Source: Zopfochytrium polystomum (taxonomy: Eukaryota; Chytridiomycota; Chytridiomycetes; Chytridiales; Chytridiaceae). From it: a stretch of DNA of 64,000 nt. The stretch is taken from the NCBI GenBank assembly GCA_025765615.1, contig JAIVFJ010000298.1, positions 1-64,000 on the forward strand. The letters are read 5' to 3'. Under the pieces are notes generated by a model. That model worked only from the letters and a program-made list of their open reading frames with translations, was not told the origin of the DNA and searched no databases. The stretch's first letter is position 1. Every line of letters starts with the position of its first letter. Both the position numbers and the translations under genes were made by a program. Below are positions 11,601 through 23,920 of the stretch, one piece after another.

Positions 11601-13226
11601 CAGGAGGTGAGAGAAGCACTCCATGGCTTCAAAACAGCCAAGAAAGATATATGGAAGAACGCCAAGAAAGTAGCAGCAGGCTTAATTCAGCAGCACAAAA
11701 AGACTCTTCAGTCCGTTACATCAATCATATTGTCTGGCAAGGATTGTCTGAAAATGAATGACAGTGGCTCTGCAGAGATGAGGAAATGGATTCAAGTTAG
11801 TGAGCACGCTGCAGCAGTTGGCCAAAGAATGGAGTATGAACAGCTTCGCAGAACCAGCTTTGCTTCTGTTGTGGAAGGGTTATGTCAAATGGAAGGACTT
11901 GAAGACATTTGTAACAAGCTTGCCAATGATTGCACACTGCGAGACCGTCTATGGCACCTCACAGACTATAAAATACTTAAACTGCAACTTCTGCAGTCAG
12001 GAAGTAGGGCAAACCTATCAAAGGAGCTTTTTCTGCTCAAAGACATGAAGAATGACTTTCTTGATGTGGAGTGCGACGAGCCTTGAAGTGAAACACTTTC
12101 CTGGACAGGACATTCGGAAAGCCCTTCACATTCCACCAAAGAACCGGCATGATCCATCTGGAAAGCACTTGCTGACCTTTTTTTGGGGACCCAGCTCACC
12201 TAAAGTGCAAACAACTGGTCCGAAACTTTCTCAAGCTCAAAGAATTTGCAGATCTCAGCCCCAGTGAAGCATGGAAACAAGTAACAGAATCAGATTCAGA
12301 CTCAAAAATTCTTCCAAGAAAGTGGTGGGATTGTGATGCAATGGATGTTGAGCAAGGACGGCTGGCCTTTAGCAAACCAGTCATCAAACAGCTTACTGAT
12401 CTCGGCTATCACAAGGAGGCAGAATTTGCAGGCATGATTGCTCGCTTTTATGATGCATTTGACACTCGAGGACTTCCTGAAAGCGAAAGAATGGCAGTAA
12501 GTGATGAAGTCATGCAATACTTCCAAGCAAAGCTTGGAAGCGAATTATCATCCCCTCTAACTGCAACAAAGTCACATTTCTCTGGTCTGAACAGTGAAGT
12601 TGTGTGGAATGAATGCAGCGGCTTTGAAAGCTCTTCTCAAGAATTTGCTGAGCCTACCTGAGAATATTCAGGATGCAGAAGATGCAAAGAAAAAGGATGA
12701 AGTTCCTTTCCCAGTCTTGAATACTCGCAGCCTTGGAACAAACCCAGTTGAACAAACCTTCAATCATGTGCGGGAAAAGGATAGGTCTGGCGGATGTGGA
12801 AGGAATGATAAATCAAATGCAGAAGAACTCAAGTCATCAGTCAATGCTATTCTGGTTGCGGAAAAGTATGTCAACATACTCAATGAAATGCGTGGATTTT
12901 CTATTGGAAGAGTATCATCAGGAAAAACCTATATTGATAAGACTGCAGAGGAAGATTTGAGGTCATGGAACAATCCTGCCTGCCGAAAAGATTTAAGCCA
13001 TCGGCAGGAGAAAAAACAAACAAAATCTATTCGCACAGACCCATGCGAAATGCCAATCCCAACTCCTCGGAGCTTCAGCAAGATGAAAGCTAAAGCTGCA
13101 GATTTCTCTCTCTTTCCAGATGATAAGGAGAATACCCTGCCATCTTCAAGCAGCCTGGTCCACTTTGATGCCTCACCGCCTTCACAGCAAACTAGGAGTC
13201 CCTTTTCAGTTGTGACAAATCCATGA
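8640..13226 (+). mobile_element. Decayed DNA-transposon-like coding region, P-element-like motifs near its end
   Basis: A run of plus-strand frames (8640-9041, 8978-9523, 9349-9798, 10003-11361, 11217-12086, 12188-12661, 12594-13226) continue one another in changing frames. Base composition is clearly AT-richer than in the flanking genes. No introns explain the breaks, so this looks like one long coding sequence damaged by frameshifts. Near the 3' end are three features in P-element/THAP9 order: DPAHLKCKQLVRNF (about 12188), a segment ending FYDAFDTRG (about 12450), and NPVEQTFNHVRE followed by a GG (about 12744). These resemble the DPxHLxKxxRN and NPxExxFxxxRxxGG elements of that superfamily. 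The N-terminal two thirds are not recognised. No terminal inverted repeats were found by eye. Confidence 0.45.
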
Positions 13227-13644
13227 AACCTTTAAACATTTTCTGTGTTCTATCTTTATCCAACTATCTGTTTGGTTCTGGGATGTGTGCTCGGCAAAAG
13301 CCTGTGAAGATCGTGTCTTTCACAAAATTTTTTTTTGTCCTTTTCCTTTTCTTTCTCATTTTATTGAGAAATAAAAGTAGCCAATCATCACCTGGCGTTG
13401 GGCAGTCTTTGAAACTTCCAAGGCCTGGAGCGCACCTATGGTTTGCGCGGGCCTGGCAGGAACGAATGAAAATTAGGGCATTTCTTGCGCGAACCACGTG
13501 ACTCGTCACTCGTGAGGTCATGCCTCCAAAAAGAAACTACGACTGAACAGGGGGAAAATGTGTCTGGAAAATCGTGAAAAAAACCCGCCTTCACATTGAT
13601 TTTGGCAACCGTGGAAAAAACGCAAAATCAAAAACGGTTTTGAC
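13227..13644. other. Short intergenic interval
   Basis: Return from AT-rich transposon-like DNA to GC-rich gene DNA. Nothing specific is seen apart from a T-rich tract around 13325-13360. It probably contains the promoter of the exopolyphosphatase gene. Confidence 0.4.
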
Positions 13645-15212
13645 ATGTCTCCGTTGGCGGCCTCCAAGTCGGTGTCTGCGTTTCTTGCGCTCGCCAAGGC
13701 GGCGGCGTCCTCCGGCGGTTTGCTCTTTCTCAGGCTTGCTGCCGTTCCCCGGTCTCTAACCCGCCCCCTCGCGATCGATCGACCGATTGAACTTTGTCCA
13801 AACAGTGCTCCCTGCGCCGTACAAGCATGCCACCTTCGTGATGGGAAACCAGTCTGCTGGTGAGTGGAGATTGTTTGTTGGCACCAGCGATTTCCAAACC
13901 CTCGGTTCATTCGCCCCCTTCCCAACTTCCGCGGTCCCTGACACCCAAAAAAGACCTCGACTCGATCGTCAGCGCCATCTCCTACGCCTTCCTCTGCCAC
14001 TCGCGGGCCCCGACGCCGCCGCCGACGCTCCACATCCCCGTGATCAACATCCCACGGCGCGACTTCGCCCTGCGGCCCGACTGCCTGCACCTGCTTTCCC
14101 ACGCATTTCCGCCAAGCCCAAGCCCGGTGCTGCCGTCGCTCGTATTCGCAGACGACCTGGACCTGCTCCTCGACGCCGCCGAAAAGGACACAACCCAGCA
14201 GCAAGACGCCGTCCGTGGCGCTGACGGACCACAACCGCCTGACGCACGCGCGCCTCACGACCCTCGGCGCGCGGGTCGTCGCGGTTCTGGACCACCACGC
14301 GGACGAGGGCGCGCACCGCGGGACCGCGGCGCCACGCGTCGTCGAGGCCGTCGGGTCCGCGACGTCGCTGGTCGCGCGCGAGTGGGAGCGCGCCGCAACC
14401 GCGGCTTCGTCGTGCCGCCGCCGCCGGCGTCGCTGTGCTGGATGATGCTGGGCGCGATCGCAGTCGACACGGTCAACCTCGGCGAGGTCGGTGTCGCAGC
14501 GGGGCGCGTGACGGACGTGGACGTGGCGGCGGTGGCGTTCCTGGAGCGGCAGATCGCGGCCGCGGAGGCCGAGGAGTCGGCTGCGGAGGAAGTTGACGGG
14601 CAGAGCACGGTGGCTTTGGCGTCGTCAATTCGCGCGCGGCGGGACGCGCTGTTTGAGGCGCTGGGACGGGCCAAGGGCGACTGCGCGGGGATGAGCAGCG
14701 AGGACCTGCTGCGCAAGGACTACAAGGAGACCGTCGTCGAGGTATCCAGCGGCGGCACCGTACGTCTCGGGATCAGCAGTGTGCCGTGGCGGCTCGGCGG
14801 CGGCACGGGCGGGTGGATATCGCGCGAGGGTGGCGCGTTGGGCGCGGTGCGGGCGGCGGTGAGCGGGTTTGCGGCCGCGCGCGGACTGGACGTTGTGGTG
14901 GTGATGACGGCGCGGACGGACGACGCGGACGGGGCGTTCCGGAGGGAGTTGGCGGTGTTTACGCGGGCGGGGTTTGCGGCGGCGGCGGGGGAGGCTCTCG
15001 TTCGGGCTGTCGAGAGCGAGGCGTACGGGTTGCAGCTGGGAGAGCGCGTCGAGGACGGCGGTGGAAGTGGAGGCGGCGCGGACGGCGAGCGGCTTGTGGT
15101 GTGGTTTGTGCAGGGCAACCTGAAGGAGTCGCGCAAGCTGCTGCAGCCCAAGCTGATCCGGACCTTGGCCGAGGGCGGTGGAGCTGCGCCAGCTCCGTCG
15201 GCGGCGCTGTGA
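13645..15212 (+). CDS. PPX1: Exopolyphosphatase, DHH/DHHA2 family (PPX1-like)
   Basis: Hydrolyses terminal phosphates of inorganic polyphosphate; DHH-family metal-dependent phosphoesterase. Three exons: 13645-13717, 13806-13859 and 13954-15212, about 460 residues, near the family's usual 400. The second junction rebuilds the signature GNQSADLDSIVSAISYAF (about residue 38). Further landmarks are ALTDHN (about 132), VVAVLDHHADEG (about 150), the LGAIAVDTVNL segment and, in the DHHA2 part, LLRKDYKE. The first intron has an unusual donor (GTTTGC). The frame shifts near 14205 and back near 14400; conserved motifs lie in each frame, so the gene is probably intact in the organism. The start at 13645 fits the short helical leader typical of PPX1. 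The final third is Gly/Ala-rich and has insertions relative to what I remember of yeast PPX1. Confidence 0.85.
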
Positions 15213-15461
15213 AAGGGAGGAACTTCTGGGGGTGACTTGTCAGCACGGCGGGAGATAATTGATAGAGAAGACCAACCCAATCAGTTAAATCAAAACAACT
15301 TGAGCGAGCGGATTATTGAATTTGAGGGCGGCACTGCGTCCCTTCTCCCTCCCTCCTCGTCCTCATCCTCGGCTGCTGCTGGATCCGCACGATCGGCGGC
15401 ATCGACCAACCCACCCCCGTCTGCCTTGCCGCTCACTTTCTTTGCAGCACCTGTTGGATCG

Positions 15462-18400
15462 ATGCGGGACCCGGGCGGCCAGGGCGGCGATGGCCGGCCC
15501 GCCGACGAGCATCATCAGAGTGCCGCTGCTCCCGCGCAGCAACACCACCCCCACCACCGCTTTGGAGGCGCGACAATCTCCAACCCGAGCCCCCTTGCGG
15601 CCGCGCACAGTGCCGTCGCCGGAAGCAGCAGCAGCAGCATTAGCAGCAGCGCCACGCTTGCCGGTGCGCGAGCAAGAACCACCAGTGGAAGCACCGGCCC
15701 AAAGGGCCGAGCGCCGTTCGGTTCAGGAAAGGGAACTCCCCACGCCTCGTCATCAGAGCACACGTTTGCTCAGCCGTACGCCCGCGCCGGCAACCACTCG
15801 AAGAGCTCTACGCGCGGAGGGAAAGCCAGCCGGCAGCATTTCGCCCGCTCGCCTTTCCTGGATCCGTCTCGGCACGCCGCAGTGACCACGGTAAGTGTTT
15901 CTGCTCCATGGTTTCGTTTGCTTGGCACTAACCAAACGAGACAAATCTCCAGACCGTGGTGACGACGACAACAACGCAGGTGACAGAGTTCCCTCCGATC
16001 CTTATTCCACCGCCCCCGGCAACTCTACAACCTGCGAGCCACTACCCGCTGCTGAACCTTCCGACCCCGCCGTCGATGAAGAAGTTTACTTTTGAGATTG
16101 GTGGGATTCCAACGCGATTTTCTGAGATTGAGCTGCCGGATGACCTGGACCAGGTAAGCATTTTGGCCTCTGCTGCGCAAAGTTCGTTGCTCTTTTGCTC
16201 ACCGCACTGCACACCCTTCTAGCTGGGTGAAACCCCTTCCGAGAACGTGCGCAAAGTGCTTGGCGCACAGCAGGAGAGACTAGAAGCGCTGGCCGCGGGA
16301 TCGGTGGACGACAGCGAGCACCTGCAGCAGCACCGGGCGCGACTCGCGGAAATTGGCCAGTCCAGCTCCATTTCGACGTTTCCCCAGCATCGCCCAATTG
16401 CGCAACCCGCTTCAGGAAGCAGCCGATTGAGCGAAAACCCATCGCGGCCCGAGGACGACGAGCTCACGTCTCCGCGCGGCGCCAATTTGCCAAGCCCAAA
16501 TCAGTCGCCTCAGCGAGATCGTGATTATTTGATGGTTGGGCCAGACGAGGGTGCTCATTCGTCCGCACCTTCGGCGCGGTCTCAGTCACCCATGGAGTCT
16601 GCGATGGCCATCGAACACGGCCCTGCGTACTCCCACCTAGCAAGCCCAGGCTTTCTTGGCAACGCTTCGTCCTCATCCGGCGTTCCGTCCTCATCGCAGA
16701 TTTCGACCCTTTCTCATGCATCAGCAGCAGCTGTACCAGCCATCGTCAATACCTTTGAAGCACTTCCAACGCCTCTGAAGTCGTATCTTCTTTTGCATTT
16801 GCTGAGGAGATGCCCGTCAGACACTTTGCATTTCATGTCCACCTTGATCATGCCAACGCTAAAACGCGACGTGCTTGGAGATCTGCCCCTCGAAACAGCC
16901 TTTCAAATCATCGCTTGGTTCGACATTCGAACGCTTGGCCGCTGCGCACAAGTGTCAAAAAAATGGAAATCCATTGTGGACTCGCCCGGAGCGGACAGAA
17001 CCGTTTGGAAGCTCCGCCTCCTTGAAGAAGGCTGGTACAACGAAGAGGATATTCGTCGGGCGGAGGCCATCGCCCGTCGGAGGCGGAGAGAGCTGGGCGA
17101 TGGACGCTTGCGCGATGTTGATGAAATGGATGAGGACCGTCGCAAGACGAAGCAGCGCAGGACCGGCCCCGCTCGAAGCGACGCTCCCATGGGCGAGTGG
17201 AAGCAGTTTGACACCCGAGCCGGCCGTGTCGGCAGCGAAACCACGTCACAAGGGGGCCGCGAATCGCGGACCGACTGGATGGAAGAATGCCGCGACGACA
17301 ATCCGACTTTTTACGGCGATTGGCGCAGGAGGCATTCAGATGTGGGTGCCAGCGGAACAGACGGCAGGCCTCTAGCTCAACCGCCGGCTCCAGAGTCGCA
17401 ACCAATGTTCGGCACCACGGCCCCCTCCTCTGCTTCCATTCGCTCCACGCCGTCTCGCCGTAGTTTGCAGGGACAGGACAGTTCCTTCACCGACCCAACC
17501 GTGCCGGCCCCTCCTCCGCTCCTGCGTCCACAGGCGTCCTTCTCGTCCGTCTCAACGTTGAACGCGCAAGGCTCTGTGCTGCTGGACGAAGATTCAATCA
17601 ATACCACCGGCTCCAGACAGTCCGGCTCCCTTTTTGGACCGCCGCCGGGTGCCCCTCTTCAATCACGAAAAGGAAAGAACCCCGCGTCGGCGGCGGCGGA
17701 TCCGATCGCCCCGCACGAACCGGCGTCGCGAATCAGCAGCGGCAGCGGCGTCTCTGCCGCAGACACGTCGATGAGCGGGAACGAGGCGTCGCCGCCGAAA
17801 AGCCGGCAACGCGCGCACAGTGCCGCCACCGGCGAACCCGTGGGCCTGTACCGCAGCTTGTACAAGAAGCAGTATAATCTGAGGATGAATTGGTTGCACG
17901 GACGATACTCGTCCATTTCGTTCCCGGGGCATGACACCCACGTCGTCACTTGCCTGCAGTTTGACGATGATAGGATCGTGTCAGGGTGAGAGGAGGGGGG
18001 CCACCCGTCGTAGCTTTTTTGGGTATAAATGGAATTCTTACTTTTACTTTGGGGCCTTGAACTTAGTTCTGACGATACAACTATCCATATTTACGACACG
18101 CGAACCGGGCAGCTGATCCGTCGATTGACGGGACACGAAGGTGGCGTCTGGGCGCTGCAGTACTATGAAAATACGTTGGTGTCTGGATCCACCGACCGGA
18201 CAGTCCGAGTCTGGGTACCATAATCTTTCCTTTGCTGCTTCCTCTCAAGATTTCGGTTTTTTGTTGATTCTCTGTTTTTTTGTTTTTTTTGTTTGCGGTT
18301 CCAGGACATGGAGACTGGCGAATGCACTCACGTGTTTGAAGGCCATACCTCCACCGTGCGCTGCCTGCTCATTATACCCCCGCTGTCTCCGTCGGAACGG

Positions 18401-19751
18401 CGGAAACGCAGCTCGTTTGGCGGCGCCGCGGCAGACTATCCGTTCCCGATCATCGTCACCGGATCTCGCGACTCGACGCTCCGCGTGTGGAGACTCCCTC
18501 AGACCGGACGAGGCTCCAGCCGCACCGCCGCCCTGGACGGGGGCAAGGGAATGAACACCACTTTGCAAGGGGATGCACCAGCGGGAGGAGGACCGCACAT
18601 TCCCACCGCGGCTGACGCCGCAGCCGCTCATGATCCCGCCGCCGCGCCTGCCCCTGGCGGCGTCACTACGGCGGCAGCGCCGCCCGCTCCGCGGGCATCC
18701 GCGCCAAACGACGGGTCGCACCTGTTCCTCCACGTTCTCACCGGCCACGGGCTCAGCGTCCGCGCGATCGCCGGTCACGGCCGCGTGCTGGTTTCCGGCA
18801 GCTACGACAGCACCGTGCGGGTGTGGAACGTTGTGACGGGACAGCTGGATCACTGTCTGATGGGCCACCGCGAAAAAGTGTACAGCGTCGGTTACTGCCA
18901 CGAGATTCGGAGGGCGGTCAGCGGCAGCTTGGATTCGACCGTGCGCGTGTGGGACACGAGGTTAGGGACTGCGTTGTTTGTGCTGGAAGGTGAGGGTGTT
19001 GCCTGCTTCTTTGCTTTTTTTCATCTTCCTTTTTTTTTTTTCTCTTTTTTTTCTTTTTGGTTCTGCTTTTCTCTTACTTACTTAGCGCCCATTTGCCACC
19101 GGTTTTTTCTTTTAAGGCCACTCATCTCTTGTCGGCCTCTTGGAAATATCGCCAAAGTACCTGGTGTCGGCCGCAGCAGACTCTACGCTACGCGTGTGGT
19201 GCCCCATGACAGGCAAGTGCCTCGCGACGCTTACGGGCCATACGGCCGCCATCACGTGCTTTCAGCACGACCCGAGCCTGAACCGGATCGTGTCTGGCTC
19301 GGAGGGCGGCATCCGACTGTGGGAGCTCCGGTCGACGGAGGCCGGCGCCGCCGCAGCCTCCTCCGCCGCCGCCTCGCTCTCTCCTTCGCGACGAGACGCC
19401 GGGAGCGGCGGCGGCGGCGCGGAAGGGGGCGGCGGTGACGCCGGAGCGGCCCGCGCTGACGGCGACGGCGGGGGCGGCGCGTTGCAGCCTCCTCCGCCCC
19501 CGGCGTCGCTTCTGCCCCCGCCCGTCCCGCAGCACGGCACGGCCACGACCTCGGTGGCGAACCTGCCGCGCCACGGGCGCTACGTGCGCGACATCATCAC
19601 GAACGCGCAAGGGGTGTGGCGCGTGCAGATGGACCGGCGGCGGCTGGTGACGGCGCTGCAGCGGGCCGAGCACCAGACGTGGTTCGAGGTGCTGGACTTT
19701 GGCGAGGGCGGCGCCGGCGTCGACGAGGACGAGTTGTTTGACGACGAGTTT

Positions 19752-19784
<33 letters not shown>

Positions 19785-20165
19785 TACGAGTACGAGTACG
19801 ACTTTGATGACGACGACGGCGCGATCGGAGGCGGGCGCGGCGGCGTTGGCGGGCGCGGCGGGCGCGGCGGGGTCAGAGACGACGAAGGCGACGAGTATGA
19901 CGAGTTTGAGGACGAGGACGACGACGACGAGGAGGACGGGGACGAGGACTTGGACGGCGAGGGCGCAGAGGGGGCCGTGGACGAGGAAGACGAGGAGGGA
20001 AGGTTTTACTTGGAGGATGGGGAGGAGGGGGAGGAAGAGGAGGGCGGGAGCAGTGTTTGGGGCGGCGAGGGCGGCGGTCCGGGCGGCGGGCAGGAACTTC
20101 GGGAGAGCGCCGGGGTGTACTTCGTTGGTGCGGTGGCCAGGGAGGAGGACCGCATGATGGCGTGA
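15462..20165 (+). CDS. CDC4: F-box/WD40 SCF substrate receptor, Cdc4/Fbw7-like
   Basis: Substrate-recognition subunit of an SCF ubiquitin ligase; the F-box binds Skp1 and the WD40 propeller binds phosphodegrons. Six exons: 15462-15890, 15953-16153, 16223-17985, 18067-18214, 18305-18989 and 19117-20165; all junctions keep frame, giving about 1,425 residues. A disordered Ser/Pro-rich N-terminus precedes the F-box (about 426-480, KRDVLGDLPLETAFQIIAWF). WD repeats start near residue 770 (HVVTCLQFDDDRIVSGSDD) and include TGECTHVFEGHTSTVRCL, very like Cdc4, with a large Ala-rich insert inside the propeller. The C-terminus is a long Asp/Glu/Tyr-rich acidic tail containing EYEYEYEYD. The protein is about twice the length of yeast Cdc4 because of disordered insertions. 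A Met47.9/Pop1-type relative is the alternative name. The start codon is inferred. Confidence 0.88.
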
Positions 20166-21020
20166 GTGGGGGGGTTGTGTGTCTGTTGGTGGGTTGAAAC
20201 TTGGTCTCGATTTTGTTTTCTTTTGTGGTTTCTTTTTCTTTCATCGTACCCTTTCCCCGCTGCGCGTTCTTGTTTGTCCTCTGGCTTGTTGCAGTAGTAA
20301 TTTTGCTGCCGGAGGGGCCTTTTTGCAGTTCGAATCCCGCACAAAAAACGAAATAAAGATCGAATGAAACTGGTGTTCGCGTTTGTCGATTTCAGTGTTT
20401 TAATTGGCGAGCCTCTCGCACCCTTTATTTTACATGGTTGCATGCAGGTTTGCAAGGAAATCTATCAGGAACGGAGCGAGAAGTTGTTGCGGTCTGCCTT
20501 TCGAGTTGCGTGATGGCCTTTCTCGGTCGTGCTGACGGCGTGCTATAGCGATCGCCCTCTAGTTGGCAGGAGAGCAACGTGGTTCAGAAAAATCCCCTTC
20601 CGCCCCGCTCGCATCACGGACGATGACGGCCACTTATCTCTTCTGAGATAGTTCGGTACTCTCTGCACCCCGAATCTGCGTAGGAGATGTGGATTGTCGA
20701 TTTGCTTTCGATCCACCCACAGAGACAGAGAGGGATTCATCATCTTTTACATGACCGTCGGGGATGGAGGTCACCCGAAGGGAAGCTAGCAATTTTCAAC
20801 ATAAATTCGATCACGCGGACATCCATTCTAACAACATTGAAAAGTGGGAACGCCCGTGCGTAGTCTGCAGCCCATTAAAGTCGTAGAAAAGAGGCGTCCA
20901 GAACCTTTGGGTCGGCGCGAGCCGTGTTAGGGGGCCAAAAATAATGTGGGGGAATCACTTGTTGCAATAGATCATTGGCGCTTTCGAATCGAAACATTCG
21001 TCCAGCCAAATCATCTTTTT
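20166..21020. other. Intergenic interval downstream of the F-box/WD40 gene
   Basis: No gene is supported. The first ~180 bp are the 3' flank that is copied in inverted form at 21020-21345. The segment 20955-21015 (TTGCAATAGATCATTGGCGC, then CAGCCAAATCATC) recurs in similar form at about 25135-25190 and partly at 23996-24030, so it belongs to a small dispersed repeat. Confidence 0.5.
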
Positions 21021-21345
21021 TTTTTTTTTTTTTTTTGTGCGAGTTTCGAACTGTAAAAAAGTACCCCCCGCCAGCCACTGCAACAAGCCAGAGGAGAAAC
21101 AAGAAAGCACAACGGGGAAGGAGGGAACAAAGAAAAGAAACCACCAAAACGAAACAAATAATCGCGACGACGCCCCCAAATCACCACACACAACCCCCCA
21201 TGTCACGTCATCATATGTGGTCATCCTCCCTGCACCAACGAAGTTCACCGCGGCGCCCCTCCCGACGGTCCGGTCCAACGCCGCACCACCACAACAACAA
21301 GCCAGAGGAGAAAACAAGATAGCACAGGAACAAACGAAAGGAAGG
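21020..21345 (-). repeat. Inverted degenerate copy of the 3' end of the F-box/WD40 gene
   Basis: Read on the minus strand, about 21345 down to 21035 aligns with about 20089-20342 on the plus strand: the last coding codons (TTCGTTGGTGC... region of the VGAVAREEDRMMA tail), the stop region with a G-run and TTGTGTGT, and the 3' flank including TCCTCTGGCTTGTTGCAGT and CAGTTCGAA. Identity looks like roughly 70-80% by eye. The stop and tail codons are not maintained, so it is a non-coding fragment. A second, shorter copy of the CAACAAGCCAGAGGAGAAA part lies at about 21290-21340. Confidence 0.7.
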
Positions 21346-21699
21346 AACCAAATATTCATTCCAATGGTTCAGGAATCGGACGGAGGCCGGTCTCCGAACC
21401 ACCGCCAAGCACGCAAACAAAGATTTGGGCTCTGTCTGCTGGCTGCCCCCAGTCTGTTTCCCCTTTCATCCCCAAGCAATTACAAATGCGACGTCCGTCG
21501 CCGCGCGCTGCTCGTCCGCCCCAAACTGTTTGGCATTCGGAATTTTATTCCATGTTCTTATATGTATATTTATCTTAAAGTGCTTAAACCTTTTCCGCAG
21601 TGTAACCAGAAACGCAACAAACCTCCTCCCCTCCTGCTCGCTCCAACCTCAATAGCAAACGACACTCTAAACGTCCCAACCACACACACCACCACCGTG

Positions 21700-23920
21700 A
21701 TGAGCTCTCCCCTTACTCAAGAGCCGACCGCAAGCATACACACGGTGTTTGACACGCCTGGCCACTTGGCCGTTGCGAAAACCAACATCGAACTGGGCGG
21801 GGGCGGCGACGGCGGCGGCGGCGGCGGCGTCGTTGGCGCTAGCCAAAAGGAAACAGAAGTGACGCCCGGCCGTGGAAAACGCATCTCTCCCTCCATGACC
21901 AACTTGCAGTTTGGGTTGCTTTTTTTTGGCCTCAATATTGGTGTTTTCCTTGCTTCGTTGGACCAAGTGAGTCGTCGTGTTTCCTTCTCTCTTTGCCTCT
22001 ATGTGTGTGTGTGTATGTGTATGCGTGTGTGTGTGTTGTGCGTGCGTGCAAGCGTGCGAGCGTGCGAGCGTGGGTGTATGTGTGTTTGTGGGCACGAGTG
22101 ACTGAGAAAGTCAGGGTGAGAGTCGAGAGTAGGAGTGAGTTAGTAAGTGAGAGGGTGCGAATTTTGCGCTGCGAAACACTCGACCACGGTCGACCTGGCC
22201 CATCTAATTTAGAAACCCACATTCATTCAGACCATCGTGGCAGTCGCCCTTCAAGCAATTTCGACAGAGTTTGCCGCCCAGGACCAAGTTGCTTGGGTCG
22301 CCACCGCATACTTCTTGACCGCAACCGCGTTCATTCCGTCGTATGGCCAGCTGGCCGACATCTTTGGCCGCAAGCCCACCTTTCTGTTTGCCATTTTGAT
22401 TTTCGAGCTTGGAAGCGCTCTTTGCGGAGCTGCGAATAGCATGCCGGTAAGGCTCAGATTCATGTGATGCCGCTCCTTTTTGACGTATACCCTTTTTCTC
22501 AACGACTAGATGCTGATCATTGCGAGGGCTGTCGCCGGAATCGGTGGCGGTGGAATCTTCTCGCTGGTTCTCATTATCATCGCGGATGCTGTTCTCCCGT
22601 CAGAGCGCGCAAAGTGGACTGGCATGATTGGCGCCTCGTTTGGCCTTGCCTCGGTTGCAGGTTAGTGCCACTTCAAAAAGCCTGCCACTCATCGCACTTA
22701 CGCGACGACCCCAAGGCCCACTCCTCGGCGGCGTGTTTGTCGACCACGTCTCTTGGCGCTGGGTGTTCTACATCAACCTGCCTCTCGGCGCCATCTCCAT
22801 CGTCGCTACACTGATCCTCCTCAAGGAGCAAGCGGTGAAAATCGAAAACCGCATGGCCGCGGTCGCCTCGATCGACTGGCTTGGCACTTCCCTGCTCGTA
22901 GGCGCAGTCGTCTGCATCCTCGTCCCGCTCCAGGGCGGTGGTACGCAGTATGCGTGGAACTCGGCAGTCGTCATCGCGCTCTTTATAACCGGGGCGCTGT
23001 TCGCCGCGGCGTTCGTGGTCGTCGAGGCAAAGTACGTAACCAAGCCCATCATCCCGCAGGAGCTTGTGCGCCGCCCGCAAATCGTCGCGGCCCTTGCGGC
23101 CATGTTCTTCCTCGCCGTGCCAATGTTTGGATTCATCTTTTACATCCCGCAGTGGTACCAGGTTGTTCTGGGAGGTACGGCGTCGTTTACTTTCTCTGTT
23201 CGAACCTGTATCGCATTTCGCACAGCCCTGACGTTTTTACACACACCCCCTCCCCTCCCTAACGCTTGGCCAGAGTCCGCAACGTCTGCCGGCGTCCGCA
23301 GCCTCCCGCTCATCCTAGGCCTCGTGTTCCTCGCGATCGGAACAGGCGTCGTGTCCAGCGCGACCGGCCACGCATGGCCCTTCATCCCAGCCAGCGCCGT
23401 CCTACTAGCCCTCACAGGCGCGCTCTGCGCGCTCCTCGACGAGTCCGCGCAAACCTGGAAACAGGTGCTCATAATCTTCGTCGGCGGCGTCGGTTCGGGC
23501 CTCGGGCTGCAGATGGTCACGCTCGTCGCGCAGTTCTCCGTCCCCGAGTCGCTCCTCGCCGCCGTCACGTCGGTCGTCGCCTTCTTCCAGACCCTCGGCG
23601 CCGCCGTCGGCCTCGCCGTCCTCTCCGTCGTGTTCAACTCGGTCCTCCCCGAAAAGGTCACCGCGAGCATTGCGAGGGCGAACGCGACGCTGCATTTCAC
23701 CGTCCCCGGGGTCGACCTCGCGGCGCTGTACAAGTCGCCGTCTCTGATCCGCACCTCGCTGCCCGAGGCCGAGTGGGGTCTTGTCGTCCACGGGTACGTC
23801 GAGACGCTGCAGCTGGTGTTTCACATGATGATTCCGTTTGCGGGATTGATGCTAGTTGCGTCGCTGTTTATGCGCAAGGAGAGGCTGCCGTCGGGGAGGG
23901 AGGCCACCGTGGCTTTTTAA
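21700..23920 (+). CDS. MFS drug/toxin efflux transporter, DHA2-like (paralogue 1)
   Basis: Plasma- or vacuolar-membrane proton antiporter of the major facilitator superfamily. Five exons: 21700-21966, 22231-22446, 22510-22660, 22716-23174 and 23274-23920, all in frame, about 579 residues. The N-terminal cytoplasmic part has a poly-Gly stretch. Motif A is [31 protein letters not shown] is typical of fungal 14-helix DHA2 pumps. Many hydrophobic segments follow and the C-terminus is short and basic. Intron positions match those of the paralogue at 38151-40187 exactly, so the two arose by DNA-level duplication. Substrate cannot be predicted; no biosynthetic cluster surrounds it. A GT/TG-rich stretch (about 22000-22090) sits in the first intron. 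Confidence 0.88.

Noticed and set aside
8640..13226. Kyakuja-Dileera-Zisupton (KDZ) transposon
   Set aside because: Considered because of size and fungal context, but I could not see the KDZ motifs; the late motifs fit the P-element pattern better.
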